Shown: piece after piece, positions 43,426 through 51,784 of the stretch
Layout: every line of letters starts with the position of its first letter
How positions within the stretch are numbered: position 1 is the first letter of the stretch
Assembly (NCBI GenBank): GCA_958405195.1
Contig: CATYDM010000005.1
Span: 13,550-77,549 of the forward strand
Direction of reading: 5' to 3'
Source: an uncultured Collinsella sp.
GTDB taxonomy: Bacteria > Actinomycetota > Coriobacteriia > Coriobacteriales > Coriobacteriaceae
Length of the DNA stretch: 64,000 nucleotides
The notes under the pieces: generated by a model
Told to the model about the DNA's origin: nothing
What the model saw: only the letters and a program-made list of their open reading frames with translations
Database searches by the model: none
Made by a program: the position numbers and the translations under genes

Positions 43426-44184
43426 TCACTCCTCGCTCTGCGAATACGAAGCGTCCAAAATCTCCTGCGCGTAAGCGCGCTCCTCGGGCGTGAGCCGCGC
43501 TGTCTCGATCAGATCGGGACGCCAGCGGCAGGTGCGCTCGATGGCGTTCTTGCGACGCCAGGCATCGACCTTGGCGTGATCGCCGCTCACAAGCACCGGC
43601 GGCACGCCCTCGCCGTTGAACTCGGCGGGACGGGTGTACTGCGCGTACTCGAGCAGGCCTCCGTCCTCGGCGGTCGAGAACGACTCGTCCACATTGCTCA
43701 TCTCGTCGCCCAGGGCGCCGGGAATCAGGCGTACGACGGCATCGGTAACGACCATAGCGGGAAGTTCGCCGCCCGTGAGCACATAGTCGCCGATCGACAG
43801 ACGCTCATCGGCATACGCATACGCGCGCTCGTCGACGCCCTCGTAGCGACTGCACACAAACAGCAGGCGCTCACTTTTGAGCAGGCGCTCGGCCACATGC
43901 TGCGTAAAAGGCTCGCCACAGGGGGTAAAGAACACCACAGTAGGCTTGGGACCCTCTGCGCTAATGGCCTCGATGGCCTCTGCGATAGGCTCGACCTTCA
44001 TGAGCATGCCCTGCCCGCCGCCGTACGGCTCGTCATCGACGGTACGATGGCGGTCGTGCGTCCAGTCGCGCAGGTTATACGCCTTGAAATCAAAAAGGCC
44101 GGCCTTGCGGGCGCGGCCCAAGATCGATGTGGACATGACGGGCTCAAACATCTCGGGAAAGACCGAAAGGGTCTCGATCAGCAT
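43426..44184 (-). CDS. trmD: tRNA (guanine-N1)-methyltransferase TrmD
   Basis: Makes m1G37 in tRNA with AdoMet (252 residues, SPOUT knot fold). DDEPYGGGQGMLMKVEPI, LVCSRYEG-type segment LLFVCSRYEGVDERAY and the knot loop SIGDYVLTGGELPAMVVTDA are clear. The C-terminal RRKNAIERTCRWRPDLI contributes to tRNA binding. Its start has GGGAGG. It is in the rpsP-rimM-trmD operon. Confidence 0.97.
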   Translation of the reverse strand: MLIETLSVFPEMFEPVMSTSILGRARKAGLFDFKAYNLRDWTHDRHRTVDDEPYGGGQGMLMKVEPIAEAIEAISAEGPKPTVVFFTPCGEPFTQHVAERLLKSERLLFVCSRYEGVDERAYAYADERLSIGDYVLTGGELPAMVVTDAVVRLIPGALGDEMSNVDESFSTAEDGGLLEYAQYTRPAEFNGEGVPPVLVSGDHAKVDAWRRKNAIERTCRWRPDLIETARLTPEERAYAQEILDASYSQSEE

Positions 44185-44194
44185 GTTGTCCTCC

Positions 44195-44716
44195 CTACTT
44201 GTCCATATCGATCAGGCCGTCCATCACGTGGACGGAAATTGTTCCTGTGTCGGGAAGATCGAGCACGACCTGCTCAATCACGGGAATCAGTACCTCGCCG
44301 TACCGATCACCCTCGACAACCCAAACATCGTTAGCGGGCGTCGACATGATCTCGACGATCGTGCCGAGCGAACCGAAGCGCTCGTCGACCACCTCGCGAC
44401 CCATCAGGTCGGTATAGGCAGCGTCGAGCGAATCGAGCTCAAAGTCGTCACGATTTGCCAACACATAGCATCCCGTGATGCCCTCGGCGGCCGTCAAGTC
44501 GTCAATGCCCTCAAACGAGACCAGATCGCCATCGCCCGTATCGGTGACGGACACGACCGTGCAAAAGCGGTCGCGCTTGAGCGCCGGCGGCATCAGGGCG
44601 ACGCGCATACCCGGCTCTAATACAGAAGGAAGCCCCCGCAGCGGCTGCGCGAGGACCTCCCCCTTCCTTCCGTGCGGCTTGACCACACGGGCGATGTTTT
44701 TGTACTGGGACCTCAA
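44195..44716 (-). CDS. rimM: 16S rRNA processing protein RimM
   Basis: Assembly factor for the 30S head that binds S19 (173 residues). The N-terminal domain begins with NIARVVKPHGRKGEVLAQPL and the C-terminal PRC barrel contains LMGREVVDERFGSLGTIVEIM and IPVIEQVVLDLPD. The start is TTG at 44716; no ATG or GTG exists before the conserved motif, and the ribosome-binding site is weak, so coupling to khpA 4 bp upstream is likely. Confidence 0.93.
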   Translation of the reverse strand: MRSQYKNIARVVKPHGRKGEVLAQPLRGLPSVLEPGMRVALMPPALKRDRFCTVVSVTDTGDGDLVSFEGIDDLTAAEGITGCYVLANRDDFELDSLDAAYTDLMGREVVDERFGSLGTIVEIMSTPANDVWVVEGDRYGEVLIPVIEQVVLDLPDTGTISVHVMDGLIDMDK

Positions 44717-44720
44717 GGTC

Positions 44721-45005
44721 CTAGCCCAGAACCTCTACCTCGACAGCAGTGTCGAGGCGAGCGGCCAGTGCACGGGCGAGCGTGCGAATGGCCTTGATGG
44801 TACGGCCACGACGGCCGATGACCTTAGCGACGTCATCCTCGGCGACCGAAACCTCAATCGTAGAGGCGTCGTCACCATCGATGACCTCAAGGCTCACGGA
44901 ATCCGGGTCGTCGACGATCTGAACAACGAGATATTCGACGAGATCGGCGATGCGATCTGAGAGCATTGCCTCACCCTCGAGCTGTGCAGCGTCAACCTCA
45001 GGCAC
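44721..45005 (-). CDS. khpA: KH-domain RNA-binding protein KhpA (YlqC family)
   Basis: Small RNA-binding protein (94 residues) of the rpsP operon; with KhpB it acts on cell elongation and division in other Gram-positives. A single KH fold with the GRRG loop in DDVAKVIGRRGRTIKAIRTLARA. The start is GTG at 45005 with GAGGAG 6 nt upstream. It follows rpsP by 3 bp. Confidence 0.93.
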   Translation of the reverse strand: MPEVDAAQLEGEAMLSDRIADLVEYLVVQIVDDPDSVSLEVIDGDDASTIEVSVAEDDVAKVIGRRGRTIKAIRTLARALAARLDTAVEVEVLG

Positions 45006-45008
45006 GAT

Positions 45009-45350
45009 TTACTCCTCGGCGCCCTCAGCGGCCTCAGCGGCAGCCTTAGCGGCCTCGGCCTCTTTGGCGAGCTGCTTCTTGGACTTCTTGACGACGGTCT
45101 CGGTCTTCTCGCCCTCGTTGGCGGCCTTGACCAGAGCAGCAACGGCGTCGGTGAGCTGAGCGCCCTTGGACTGCCAGTCGGCGATCTTCTCGAGATCGAG
45201 GTTGATGGTCTTGGGGGCGGTCATCGGGTTGTAGCGGCCAACCTCCTCGATGATACGACCGTCACGCGGGGCGCGGGAATCGGCGACGACGACACGGTAG
45301 TACGGACGCTTCTTAGCGCCGTGACGAGCAAGGCGAATCTTGACTGCCAA
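45009..45350 (-). CDS. rpsP: 30S ribosomal protein S16
   Basis: Small-subunit ribosomal protein (113 residues, with an extra Ala/Lys/Glu-rich C-terminal tail of about 35 residues). AVKIRLARHGAKKRPYYRVVVADSRAPRDGRIIEEVGRYNPM is unmistakable. TTG at 45350 is the start, since GGAGG lies about 8 nt upstream and the protein begins at the conserved AVKIRL. First gene of the operon. The tail KKSKKQLAKEAEAAKAAAEAAEGAEE is typical of Coriobacteriia-like extensions, function unknown. Confidence 0.96.
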   Translation of the reverse strand: MAVKIRLARHGAKKRPYYRVVVADSRAPRDGRIIEEVGRYNPMTAPKTINLDLEKIADWQSKGAQLTDAVAALVKAANEGEKTETVVKKSKKQLAKEAEAAKAAAEAAEGAEE

Positions 45351-45406
45351 AGGAAACTCCTCCAACCAAGCAGCTTTAGGCTGCAACTACAAACAAACAG
45401 TTGAAC

Positions 45407-45435
45407 ATAATACGCCATCGACGCGGGCAGGTGAA
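45407..45435 (-). promoter_or_regulatory. Promoter of rpsP operon
   Basis: TTCACC-N17-TATTAT on the minus strand. A second pair, TTGCAA-N16-TAAGAT, lies about 70 bp farther upstream. The 200-bp gap between rpsP and dinB holds these and the divergent dinB promoter. Confidence 0.5.
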
Positions 45436-45539
45436 GTCCGTGAGACCAACTTCTTCGGTGTAGTCGAGGGCAAATCCATATCTTAGACAAGAATTCGCGA
45501 TTTGCAAGCACATCCACGCACCCCACATGAGCTGCGCGG

Positions 45540-45545
45540 TATACT
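45540..45545 (+). promoter_or_regulatory. -10 element of dinB
   Basis: TATACT; transcription would begin at about 45552. This allows either a leaderless ATG at 45552 or a 39-nt leader with GAGG before the ATG at 45591. Confidence 0.5.
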
Positions 45546-45590
45546 CATGACATGGAAAGACGCGAACATACATACGGTTATGAGGATGCC

Positions 45591-46805
45591 ATGGGCGTCA
45601 CGCCGCCTCCCTGGACGGGTCCGGCGGTTGGCCTCATGGACCTCGATGCGTTTTTTGCGAGCGTGGAAATGCTCGATCATCCCGAATGGCGCGGAAAGCC
45701 ACTCATCGTGGGCGGGGACGCCGATTCGCGTGGCGTCGTGTCCACGTGTTCGTATGAGGCGCGGCGCTTTGGCGTGCACTCTGCCATGGCCTCGGCCGAG
45801 GCGCGGCGCTTGTGCCCGCAAGCCATTTGGACGCATGGGCATTTTGATCGCTATCGTGAGGTCAGCGCGCAGGTCATGGCGATTCTTGCCGAGGAGACGC
45901 CGCGCGTGGAGCGCGTATCCATCGACGAAGCCTTTATCGATATCACACCGGGTCGCTTTGCGCCCGAAGACCCGTTGCTGGTTGCGCGGCGTATAAGCGA
46001 CCGCGTGGCAGCGCTGGGAGTGACGTGCTCCATTGGCGTGGGCTGCAACAAGACAGTCGCAAAGATCGCAAGCGAGCGGGATAAGCCGTTTGGGCTGACC
46101 ATCGTACGCCCCGGAACCGAGCAGCGCTTTTTGGCCGCGCTGCCGGTATCTGCAATGAGCGGCATCGGGCGCTCGGCCGAGGAGCGACTGCGCCGCATGC
46201 GCATCTACACCCTCGGCGAGCTATCACGTGCACCGGAATCCACCTTGGCCTCTATTTTTGGCGTCAACGGCGAACGCATGCGCCAGCGTGCGCTGGGACT
46301 CGAAATCTCCGAAGTCGCGAGCCTCGATGAAGAGCGCGAGGTCAAGTCGGTCAGCAATGAACGCACCTTTGCTAAAGATTTGACTGAGCGTGGGGATATT
46401 GAGGCGGCGATTGCGCTGTTGGGAGAGTCAGTGGGACGCCGCCTGCGCCGTCAGGGGCTGACGGGTGCCACGGTAACGCTCAAGCTTAAGTATTCGTATG
46501 GCAGCGGGCGTACGGCACAGCGCCGGCTGCCTCATCCGACCGACGATGAGAACATCTTCGTGGCGGTTGCGCTCGAACTGCTCGACAACATCTGGCAGGA
46601 TGGCATGCATGTTCGCTTAGCGGGCATTGGCATGAGCGACTTCGACCACCAAGGCGGCATCCAGACTGACCTGTTCTGCGAGATCGATGACCGCGGAGCC
46701 CAATCCAGCGACCGCCGCGACCTCTCCGTCGCCATCGACGCCGTCCGAGACAAATTCGGCGACACCGCCCTTTCCTTCGGCCGCCAATCCCGCTTCAACG
46801 ATTAA
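45591..46805 (+). CDS. dinB: DNA polymerase IV (Y-family, DinB)
   Basis: Error-prone translesion polymerase (404 residues from this start). Catalytic LMDLDAFFASVEMLDHPEWRGKPLIVGG near the N-terminus, SYEARRFGVHSAMASAEA, and RVSIDEAFIDIT with the catalytic acidic pair. A helix-hairpin-helix thumb (ALPVSAMSGIGRSAEERLRR) and a little-finger domain follow. ATG 45591 has GAGG 5 nt upstream; ATG 45552 would add 13 residues and coincide with the inferred transcription start. No complete LexA box was found. It is an isolated plus-strand gene. Confidence 0.95.
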   Translation: MGVTPPPWTGPAVGLMDLDAFFASVEMLDHPEWRGKPLIVGGDADSRGVVSTCSYEARRFGVHSAMASAEARRLCPQAIWTHGHFDRYREVSAQVMAILAEETPRVERVSIDEAFIDITPGRFAPEDPLLVARRISDRVAALGVTCSIGVGCNKTVAKIASERDKPFGLTIVRPGTEQRFLAALPVSAMSGIGRSAEERLRRMRIYTLGELSRAPESTLASIFGVNGERMRQRALGLEISEVASLDEEREVKSVSNERTFAKDLTERGDIEAAIALLGESVGRRLRRQGLTGATVTLKLKYSYGSGRTAQRRLPHPTDDENIFVAVALELLDNIWQDGMHVRLAGIGMSDFDHQGGIQTDLFCEIDDRGAQSSDRRDLSVAIDAVRDKFGDTALSFGRQSRFND

Positions 46806-46815
46806 CCGCCTTTGG

Positions 46816-46860
46816 GCAAAAAGAAAGCCGGGCAGGCGCGGAAAACCGCACCTGCCCGGC
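46816..46860 (-). terminator. Terminator shared between dinB and rsfS
   Basis: GC-rich stem GCCGGGCAGG...CCTGCCCGGC (46827-46860) with an inner GCGG/CCGC. On the minus strand it is followed by TTTCTTTTT, a good terminator for the rplU-to-rsfS operon. The plus-strand tail is poor, so dinB may depend on it only partly. Confidence 0.8.
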
Positions 46861-46901
46861 GATATGCGTGAGGGTAGCTAAACCCCGTCTCAAATGAGCT
46901 A

Positions 46902-47357
46902 CTAGAGGAGGTTGAGGGGGAGCTGGGGGGCGTCGCCCCAGAGCTTTTCTAGGCGGTAGAAGTCGCGGGCTTCGGGAGTGAAGACGTGGACGACAACCGA
47001 ACCATAGTCCATGAGCATCCAGGTCTTCTGCTCGCGGCCCTCGATGGAGAACGGATGCTCGCCGCAAGCCTCGGCGACCTTCTCCTCGATCTCGTCGACG
47101 ATAGAATCGACCTGGCGGTTGTTAGTACCGGTGGCAAGCACAAAGTAGTCGCACACATCGGAAAGCTCGGTCAGGTCGAGCACCTGAACGTCCTCACCCT
47201 TCTTGTCGTAGGCGGCCTGCGCGGCGGCGCGGGCAACATCCTCGGCGGCGACACCGCTCGCGGACAGCGAGGCGGCGGTACGGTCGGACGTGGCGGCGAA
47301 GCTCTTGTGCTCCACACGTTCAAGAATCTGCTCGTCGGTCATGGTCTCGTCGGCCAT
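46902..47357 (-). CDS. rsfS: Ribosome silencing factor RsfS
   Basis: Binds L14 of the 50S subunit and blocks subunit joining in starvation (151 residues). The conserved domain is VLDLTELSDVCDYFVLATGTNNRQVDSIVDEIEE, then WMLMDYGSVVVHVFTPEARDFYRLEKLWGDAP. An N-terminal extension of about 50 residues is poorly conserved. It follows yqeK; nadD-yqeK-rsfS is a widely conserved trio. Confidence 0.95.
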   Translation of the reverse strand: MADETMTDEQILERVEHKSFAATSDRTAASLSASGVAAEDVARAAAQAAYDKKGEDVQVLDLTELSDVCDYFVLATGTNNRQVDSIVDEIEEKVAEACGEHPFSIEGREQKTWMLMDYGSVVVHVFTPEARDFYRLEKLWGDAPQLPLNLL

Positions 47358-47384
47358 GGAATACCTCTTTCTAGACAGCCCGAG

Positions 47385-47993
47385 CTAGCGTAGCTGGGCG
47401 TAATGGTTGTAAATCGAAATAGCCGTGGGATAAAGATAGCGCCCGGACTGGATCACATAGACCAAACCCTGCGCAAAACAGGAGAAGAACAACTCGTCGA
47501 GCGTCGACTCCCCCACCATCTTGCGCAGTGCATGGGCATAGTCGCCGTGGCGGTTGGGCTCGATGGCATCGGCCACAAAGACCACCATATCGAGCGGCGT
47601 CATATCGCAGGCACCCACGGTGTGACGGTCGACAGCCTGAAAGACCGCCGGCGACAGCTCGGGAAAAAGCTGCGGAAGCTCATAGGCGGCAACAGGGCCA
47701 TGCAAAAGCGGCGTCGCGGCGGAAGGAGAGCCGGCAATCTTAATGCCGTAATGCAGAGCGCGCGTGACCAGCTCGTCGTCGGAGAGCACTTTGTCCCAGT
47801 CATGGATCAGGCCGGCGGCAGCGGCATCAAAGCGGTCAACGCCGTAGACCTCGGCCAGATGAAGTGCGGTCTCGGCAACACCCAGCGAATGCACATAGCG
47901 CTTACGTTTATCCTTCATGCGAACATCGAGCAGCTCTCGAATGCGCTTGAGCAGCGCGCGCTCATCGCCCTCAAACTGATCCTCTACCGACAA
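47385..47993 (-). CDS. yqeK: HD-domain bis(5'-nucleosyl)-tetraphosphatase (symmetrical) YqeK
   Basis: Hydrolyses Ap4A-type alarmones (202 residues). HD motif in AAAAGLIHDWDKVL, His in LLHGPVAAYEL, and AVDRHTVGACDMTPLDMVVFVADAIEP. The N-terminus RYVHSLGVAETALHLAEVYGVD fits the family. The start is TTG at 47993 behind a GGGGGT. The position between nadD and rsfS agrees with the assignment. Confidence 0.92.
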   Translation of the reverse strand: MSVEDQFEGDERALLKRIRELLDVRMKDKRKRYVHSLGVAETALHLAEVYGVDRFDAAAAGLIHDWDKVLSDDELVTRALHYGIKIAGSPSAATPLLHGPVAAYELPQLFPELSPAVFQAVDRHTVGACDMTPLDMVVFVADAIEPNRHGDYAHALRKMVGESTLDELFFSCFAQGLVYVIQSGRYLYPTAISIYNHYAQLR

Positions 47994-48005
47994 CGTAGAC
48001 CCCCA

Positions 48006-48683
48006 TCACTCAAAATCTTCTTGGCCCAAATCGGCATATAGCCTGCGTTTGCGAATGTAGCCGAGCACAGACTCGCTCGTAAGATAGCGCACGCTCATGC
48101 CGCGGGCAACTCGCTTACGAATGTTCGTCGAGCTGATCGCCAGCGCCGGAATCTGAATATAGCGCACGTCGAACGGCAGCCCCGACTCTTTGATTCGGGC
48201 ACGCGCCATATCGATATCAAAGCCCGGTCGCGTCGCCGCAATAAAGGTAGCAAGCTCAGCGATTCGTTCGGCATCATGCCAGGTCACAATATCGATAATC
48301 GCATCGGCGCCCGTAATAAAGTAGAGCTTTACCTGCGGCGGGTAAAAGTCGCGAAGGGCATGAAGCGTATCGGCCGTATAGGTTACGCCCGGACGGTCGA
48401 TCTCGAACCGGCTCGCCAAAAAGGCCGGGTTCGCGGCGGTGGCGAGGACCGTCATGGCATAACGGTCCTCGGCAGGCGTCACCGGCTTGTCAAGCTTAAA
48501 GGCAGGCGTGCCCGCCGGCATAAAGAGCACGGCATCCAAGTCGAGGGACTCACGCGCCTGCTCAGCGGTCACCAGGTGCCCGTAATGGATGGGATCAAAG
48601 GTGCCACCCATAATGCCGAGCCTAAACTCCTGCCCGTCCTCTAGAGGAAGCTCGGGCAGACCGATTCCACCGCGCAGCGACAT
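48006..48683 (-). CDS. nadD: Nicotinate-nucleotide adenylyltransferase
   Basis: Forms NaAD from NaMN and ATP in NAD synthesis (225 residues). IMGGTFDPIHYGHLVTAEQARESL is the nucleotidyltransferase motif, and ISSTNIRKRVARGMSVRYL the C-terminal one. It follows obgE by 3 bp. Confidence 0.96.
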   Translation of the reverse strand: MSLRGGIGLPELPLEDGQEFRLGIMGGTFDPIHYGHLVTAEQARESLDLDAVLFMPAGTPAFKLDKPVTPAEDRYAMTVLATAANPAFLASRFEIDRPGVTYTADTLHALRDFYPPQVKLYFITGADAIIDIVTWHDAERIAELATFIAATRPGFDIDMARARIKESGLPFDVRYIQIPALAISSTNIRKRVARGMSVRYLTSESVLGYIRKRRLYADLGQEDFE

Positions 48684-48686
48684 GGC

Positions 48687-50153
48687 TTACTCGCCCTCCG
48701 AGGTCTCGGCATCGTCCTCGGCATCCGCCGCATCGACAACCTCGACGCCCTCATCCGCAGCATCGGCCACGTCAATGGCCTCAACGGCAACGTCCTCGCC
48801 AGCATCCTCGAGCTCCTCGTACTCCGAGAAGTCCTCGGCGCCCTCAAAGTCAAAGGCGCGCTGGCAAATGCGGACCTCGTCGCCCGCACGGCAACCGGCC
48901 TTCTCGAGCGCGTCGTCAACACCCATACGCGCAAACTTATGCTGCAGGTAAATGACGGCTTCCTCGTTTTCCCAGTCGGTCTGGATGACCATGCGCTCGA
49001 TGGCACGACCGACCACGCGGAAGGTACCGGGCTCTTCCTGGACAATGCGGAAACGCTTCTCGCGCTGCAGGCGGCGACGCTCCCACTCCTCGTCGCGCAG
49101 ATCGACCGGCTCATCAGGGACCGCCAGCTCGGCGCGAAGCTTAGCCACCTGCTCGCCCACGGCAAGCATCAGCGTGTTGAGGCCGGCGCCCGTAACAGCA
49201 GACACGGCAAAGAACATATGGCCATCGTCGAGCGCCGCACGCTTAAGGTCGGCAATCTTGTCGGCCGTGCCCGGCGCATCGCACTTGTTGGCAACGACGA
49301 TCTGCGGACGCTCCGAAAGCTCGGCGCCATACTGCTCGAGCTCGCGGTTGATGATGCGATAGTCCTCAACCGGATCGCGATCCTCAAAACCGCCCGTCAT
49401 GTCGACGACATGCATGATCAGGGCCGTACGCTCAATGTGGCGCAGGAACTGGTGACCCAAGCCCTTGCCCTCGCTCGCGCCTTCGATGAGACCGGGGACG
49501 TCGGCAACGACGTAAGAATATTCGCCGGCACGCACCATTCCGAGGTTCGGCACGAGCGTGGTAAACGGGTAGTCGGCAATCTTAGGACGGGCGGCACTCA
49601 TGCGCGCGATGAGCGATGACTTACCCACCGAGGGGAAGCCCACGAGCGCGGCATCGGCCATAAGCTTCATCTCGAGCTCAATCCAGTGCTCCTCGGCCGG
49701 CTCGCCCAGCTGGGCGAACGCGGGCGCGCGGCGCACCGACGTCACAAAGTGCGTATTGCCGAGACCACCGGCGCCACCAGGGGCCACGACAACGCGCTCG
49801 CCATCGTGCACCAGATCGGCAATCTCGAACATCGGGGTCTGCGTCTCGGGGTCGAGCTCGCGCACCACGGTGCCCATAGGGACCTTGAGAATCAGGTCCT
49901 CGCCGCTCTTACCGTTACGACGGGCGCCCTGCCCGTGCGTGCCGCGCTCGGCGCGGAAGTGATGCTTAAAGCGGTAATCGATCAGCGAAGACAGCTGAGC
50001 ATCGGCCTGGATGACGACATTGCCGCCACGACCGCCGTCGCCGCCATCGGGGCCGCCCTTGGGGACAAATGCCTCGCGCCTAAACGACATACATCCGGCT
50101 CCGCCGTCGCCGCCGCACACGCTAATGCGGCTGATATCGGTGAACTGTGACAA
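48687..50153 (-). CDS. obgE: GTPase ObgE/CgtA
   Basis: Ribosome-assembly and stress GTPase (488 residues). Glycine-rich Obg domain (SVCGGDGGAGCMSFRREAFVPKGGPDGGDGG). G1 is GFPSVGKSSLIARM, G3 DVPGLIEGAS and G4 NKCD. A C-terminal OCT domain follows (FRVVGRAIERMVIQTDWENEEAVIYLQ). The extreme C-terminus is a very acidic tail of about 50 residues. The start is TTG at 50153 with AGGAGG 8 nt upstream. It follows rplU-rpmA, the usual order. Confidence 0.97.
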   Translation of the reverse strand: MSQFTDISRISVCGGDGGAGCMSFRREAFVPKGGPDGGDGGRGGNVVIQADAQLSSLIDYRFKHHFRAERGTHGQGARRNGKSGEDLILKVPMGTVVRELDPETQTPMFEIADLVHDGERVVVAPGGAGGLGNTHFVTSVRRAPAFAQLGEPAEEHWIELEMKLMADAALVGFPSVGKSSLIARMSAARPKIADYPFTTLVPNLGMVRAGEYSYVVADVPGLIEGASEGKGLGHQFLRHIERTALIMHVVDMTGGFEDRDPVEDYRIINRELEQYGAELSERPQIVVANKCDAPGTADKIADLKRAALDDGHMFFAVSAVTGAGLNTLMLAVGEQVAKLRAELAVPDEPVDLRDEEWERRRLQREKRFRIVQEEPGTFRVVGRAIERMVIQTDWENEEAVIYLQHKFARMGVDDALEKAGCRAGDEVRICQRAFDFEGAEDFSEYEELEDAGEDVAVEAIDVADAADEGVEVVDAADAEDDAETSEGE

Positions 50154-50170
50154 CAGAATCGCCTCCTACA

Positions 50171-50213
50171 AAAAAGAGGGAGACCCTTGAATCCTAAAAC
50201 TCAAGTGCCTCCC
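50171..50213 (-). terminator. Terminator-like hairpin between rpmA and obgE
   Basis: GGGAG/CTCCC and CTTGA/TCAAG blocks form an interrupted stem, with T6 following on the minus strand. It probably separates ribosomal protein genes from obgE partially. Confidence 0.75.
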
Positions 50214-50238
50214 ACATATGTGCTCTATGAAGGGTGAA

Positions 50239-50496
50239 TTACGCGTTCGCGAGCGGGCGTACGCTGACCCTGTGCTTGATACCCTTGTGGAACTCAACGG
50301 TACCGTCGACCAGCGCGAACAGCGTGTCGTCCTTACCACGGCCAACGTTCTCACCCGGGTGGATGTGCGTGCCGTGCTGACGGACGAGAATCGTGCCCGT
50401 GGTTACCGTCTGGCCGGCATAGCGCTTCGTGCCAAGGCGCTGACCGCGGGAGTCACGGCCATTACGGGAGGAACCGAGTCCTTTTTTGTGTGCCAT
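50239..50496 (-). CDS. rpmA: 50S ribosomal protein L27
   Basis: Peptidyl-transferase centre protein (85 residues). AHKKGLGSSRNGRDSRGQRLGTKRYAGQTVTTGTILVRQ is the typical N-terminus. It begins directly with MAHKKG, without the cleavable N-terminal extension known from Firmicutes. It lies between rplU and obgE. Confidence 0.97.
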   Translation of the reverse strand: MAHKKGLGSSRNGRDSRGQRLGTKRYAGQTVTTGTILVRQHGTHIHPGENVGRGKDDTLFALVDGTVEFHKGIKHRVSVRPLANA

Positions 50497-50529
50497 TGTG
50501 TATACCTACTCTTTCGTTACGAGTGTAAT

Positions 50530-50904
50530 CTACTCGGCGACGGGAGCCTCGGCAACAGCCTCGGCCTCTGCCTTGACAGCCTTCTTGGCGCGGGACGTAG
50601 CCTGGACCTTCACGATCTTCAGCTTGGTGAGCTGCTGACGGTGACCCTTCAGACGACGATAGCGCTTACGCTTGTGGAACTTGAAGACCAGCTGCTTCTC
50701 GCCCTTGAACTGCTCAACGATCTGAGCGGTAACCTTGGCCTTGGCCAGCTTGTCGGGATCGGTGACGATCTTCTTACCATCGTTGAGGAAGATGACCGGC
50801 AGGGTGACCTTGTCGCCCTCATTGCCCTCGATCTTCTCGACGGTGATGACATCGTCGGTGGCGACCTTGTACTGCTTGCCGCCCGTGTTAACGATTGCGT
50901 ACAT
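50530..50904 (-). CDS. rplU: 50S ribosomal protein L21
   Basis: Large-subunit protein (124 residues). MYAIVNTGGKQYKVATDDVITVEKIEG, then FKFHKRKRYRRLKGHRQQLTKLKI. The C-terminal Ala/Glu-rich tail (KAEAEAVAEAPVAE) is a lineage extension. The ATG at 50904 has AAGGGCAAG upstream; an upstream in-frame ATG at 50925 lies before the ribosome-binding site. It has a strong promoter at 50947-50975. Confidence 0.97.
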   Translation of the reverse strand: MYAIVNTGGKQYKVATDDVITVEKIEGNEGDKVTLPVIFLNDGKKIVTDPDKLAKAKVTAQIVEQFKGEKQLVFKFHKRKRYRRLKGHRQQLTKLKIVKVQATSRAKKAVKAEAEAVAEAPVAE

Positions 50905-50946
50905 GTTTACTTGCCCTTCATGCATCAGTTAGTGCAACAGCCGAAT

Positions 50947-50975
50947 ATAGTAGCAGGCGAAAATACCCCCGTCAA
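50947..50975 (-). promoter_or_regulatory. Promoter of rplU-rpmA-obgE operon
   Basis: TTGACG-N17-TACTAT with TGC directly before the -10, one of the best promoters in the window. The -35 overlaps the stop codon of the upstream radical-SAM-linked gene. Confidence 0.75.
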
Positions 50976-51784
50976 CGAGTATGTGGAGCAAATCCACAAG
51001 TTCGCACAGGTATGGGGCTGACGAGTCGGCCCTCGTCGTCCTCGCATGCTTGATTCTGACGCTCGACATCGTAGGAGCAGATGGTCACGAGGTCTTGCAT
51101 ACCGGTGGAAACAATAGGTGCATCAACGCCCGGGGTCAAGCCCTGCAACAAAACATCAGCAGCAGAAAGCAAAATCTCCGGACGCATGGACCCCTCGTTG
51201 TCGGCGTGGGTGTCAAGCACGAGCACCAGATGGTCCGGACGCTCCCCCGCCGTGAGCTCATAGCCCACGAGCGTGTGATCCAAATCCAAGCGCTTGCTCT
51301 TTTTGCCGCGCGCGTAGTCGATGCCGTGGCCCGCGCGCAGCGTGTCGATCGCACGACGCACCTCATCGGCGCTCACGGGCGCCTCGGGATCCAGGTGTAA
51401 GTCGATGCGATACGACAGGCGCGTGAGCTGCGCCGTCAACGCCGGCGTGCGCACGTCGATGTACGCCGCCTCGATGGGCGCCAGATCGGCCGGAGACGCC
51501 GCAACCAGGCGCTCAAACGCCTCGTCGAGCGCCACGAACTCAGTCATAAACAGGTCATACCACTCGCAGGTCGATGACGTACCCACCGGTAGCGCCGAAG
51601 AGAAACCCACGCGCATGTGCGGAGAGAAGCCCTGCGTGACGGCATAGGGAAGCCCCGCACGGCGCACGATGCGCTCAATGGTATGGATTACTTCGAGATG
51701 GCCCAGGTACTTAAGGCGATCGCGCTTGCCATAGCGAACACGAAGCCTAAAGAGCGAGGGGTTGTCGGTCAGGCGCTCACTCAT
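50972..51784 (-). CDS. Radical SAM-linked DUF2344 protein (TIGR03936-like)
   Basis: Partner protein of the radical SAM gene directly upstream (270 residues); no enzymatic motif seen. The conserved part begins FRLRVRYGKRDRLKYLGHLEVIHTIERIVRRAGLPYAVTQGFSPHMRVGFSSALPVG. The last 80 residues are variable. Its ATG overlaps the radical SAM stop (ATGA), so the two are coupled and probably act on the same substrate. The family usually appears beside TIGR03960 radical SAM proteins and rodA/obg genes, with unknown function. Confidence 0.85.
   Translation of the reverse strand: MSERLTDNPSLFRLRVRYGKRDRLKYLGHLEVIHTIERIVRRAGLPYAVTQGFSPHMRVGFSSALPVGTSSTCEWYDLFMTEFVALDEAFERLVAASPADLAPIEAAYIDVRTPALTAQLTRLSYRIDLHLDPEAPVSADEVRRAIDTLRAGHGIDYARGKKSKRLDLDHTLVGYELTAGERPDHLVLVLDTHADNEGSMRPEILLSAADVLLQGLTPGVDAPIVSTGMQDLVTICSYDVERQNQACEDDEGRLVSPIPVRTCGFAPHTR

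Noticed and set aside
45559..45573. Possible LexA site at the start of dinB
   Set aside because: Only a CGAAC half-site is present; the second half does not match, so SOS control is not claimed.
45552..45590. Leaderless dinB start at the transcription start
   Set aside because: Possible, but ATG at 45591 has a GAGG ribosome-binding site and a normal leader, which explains the data more simply.
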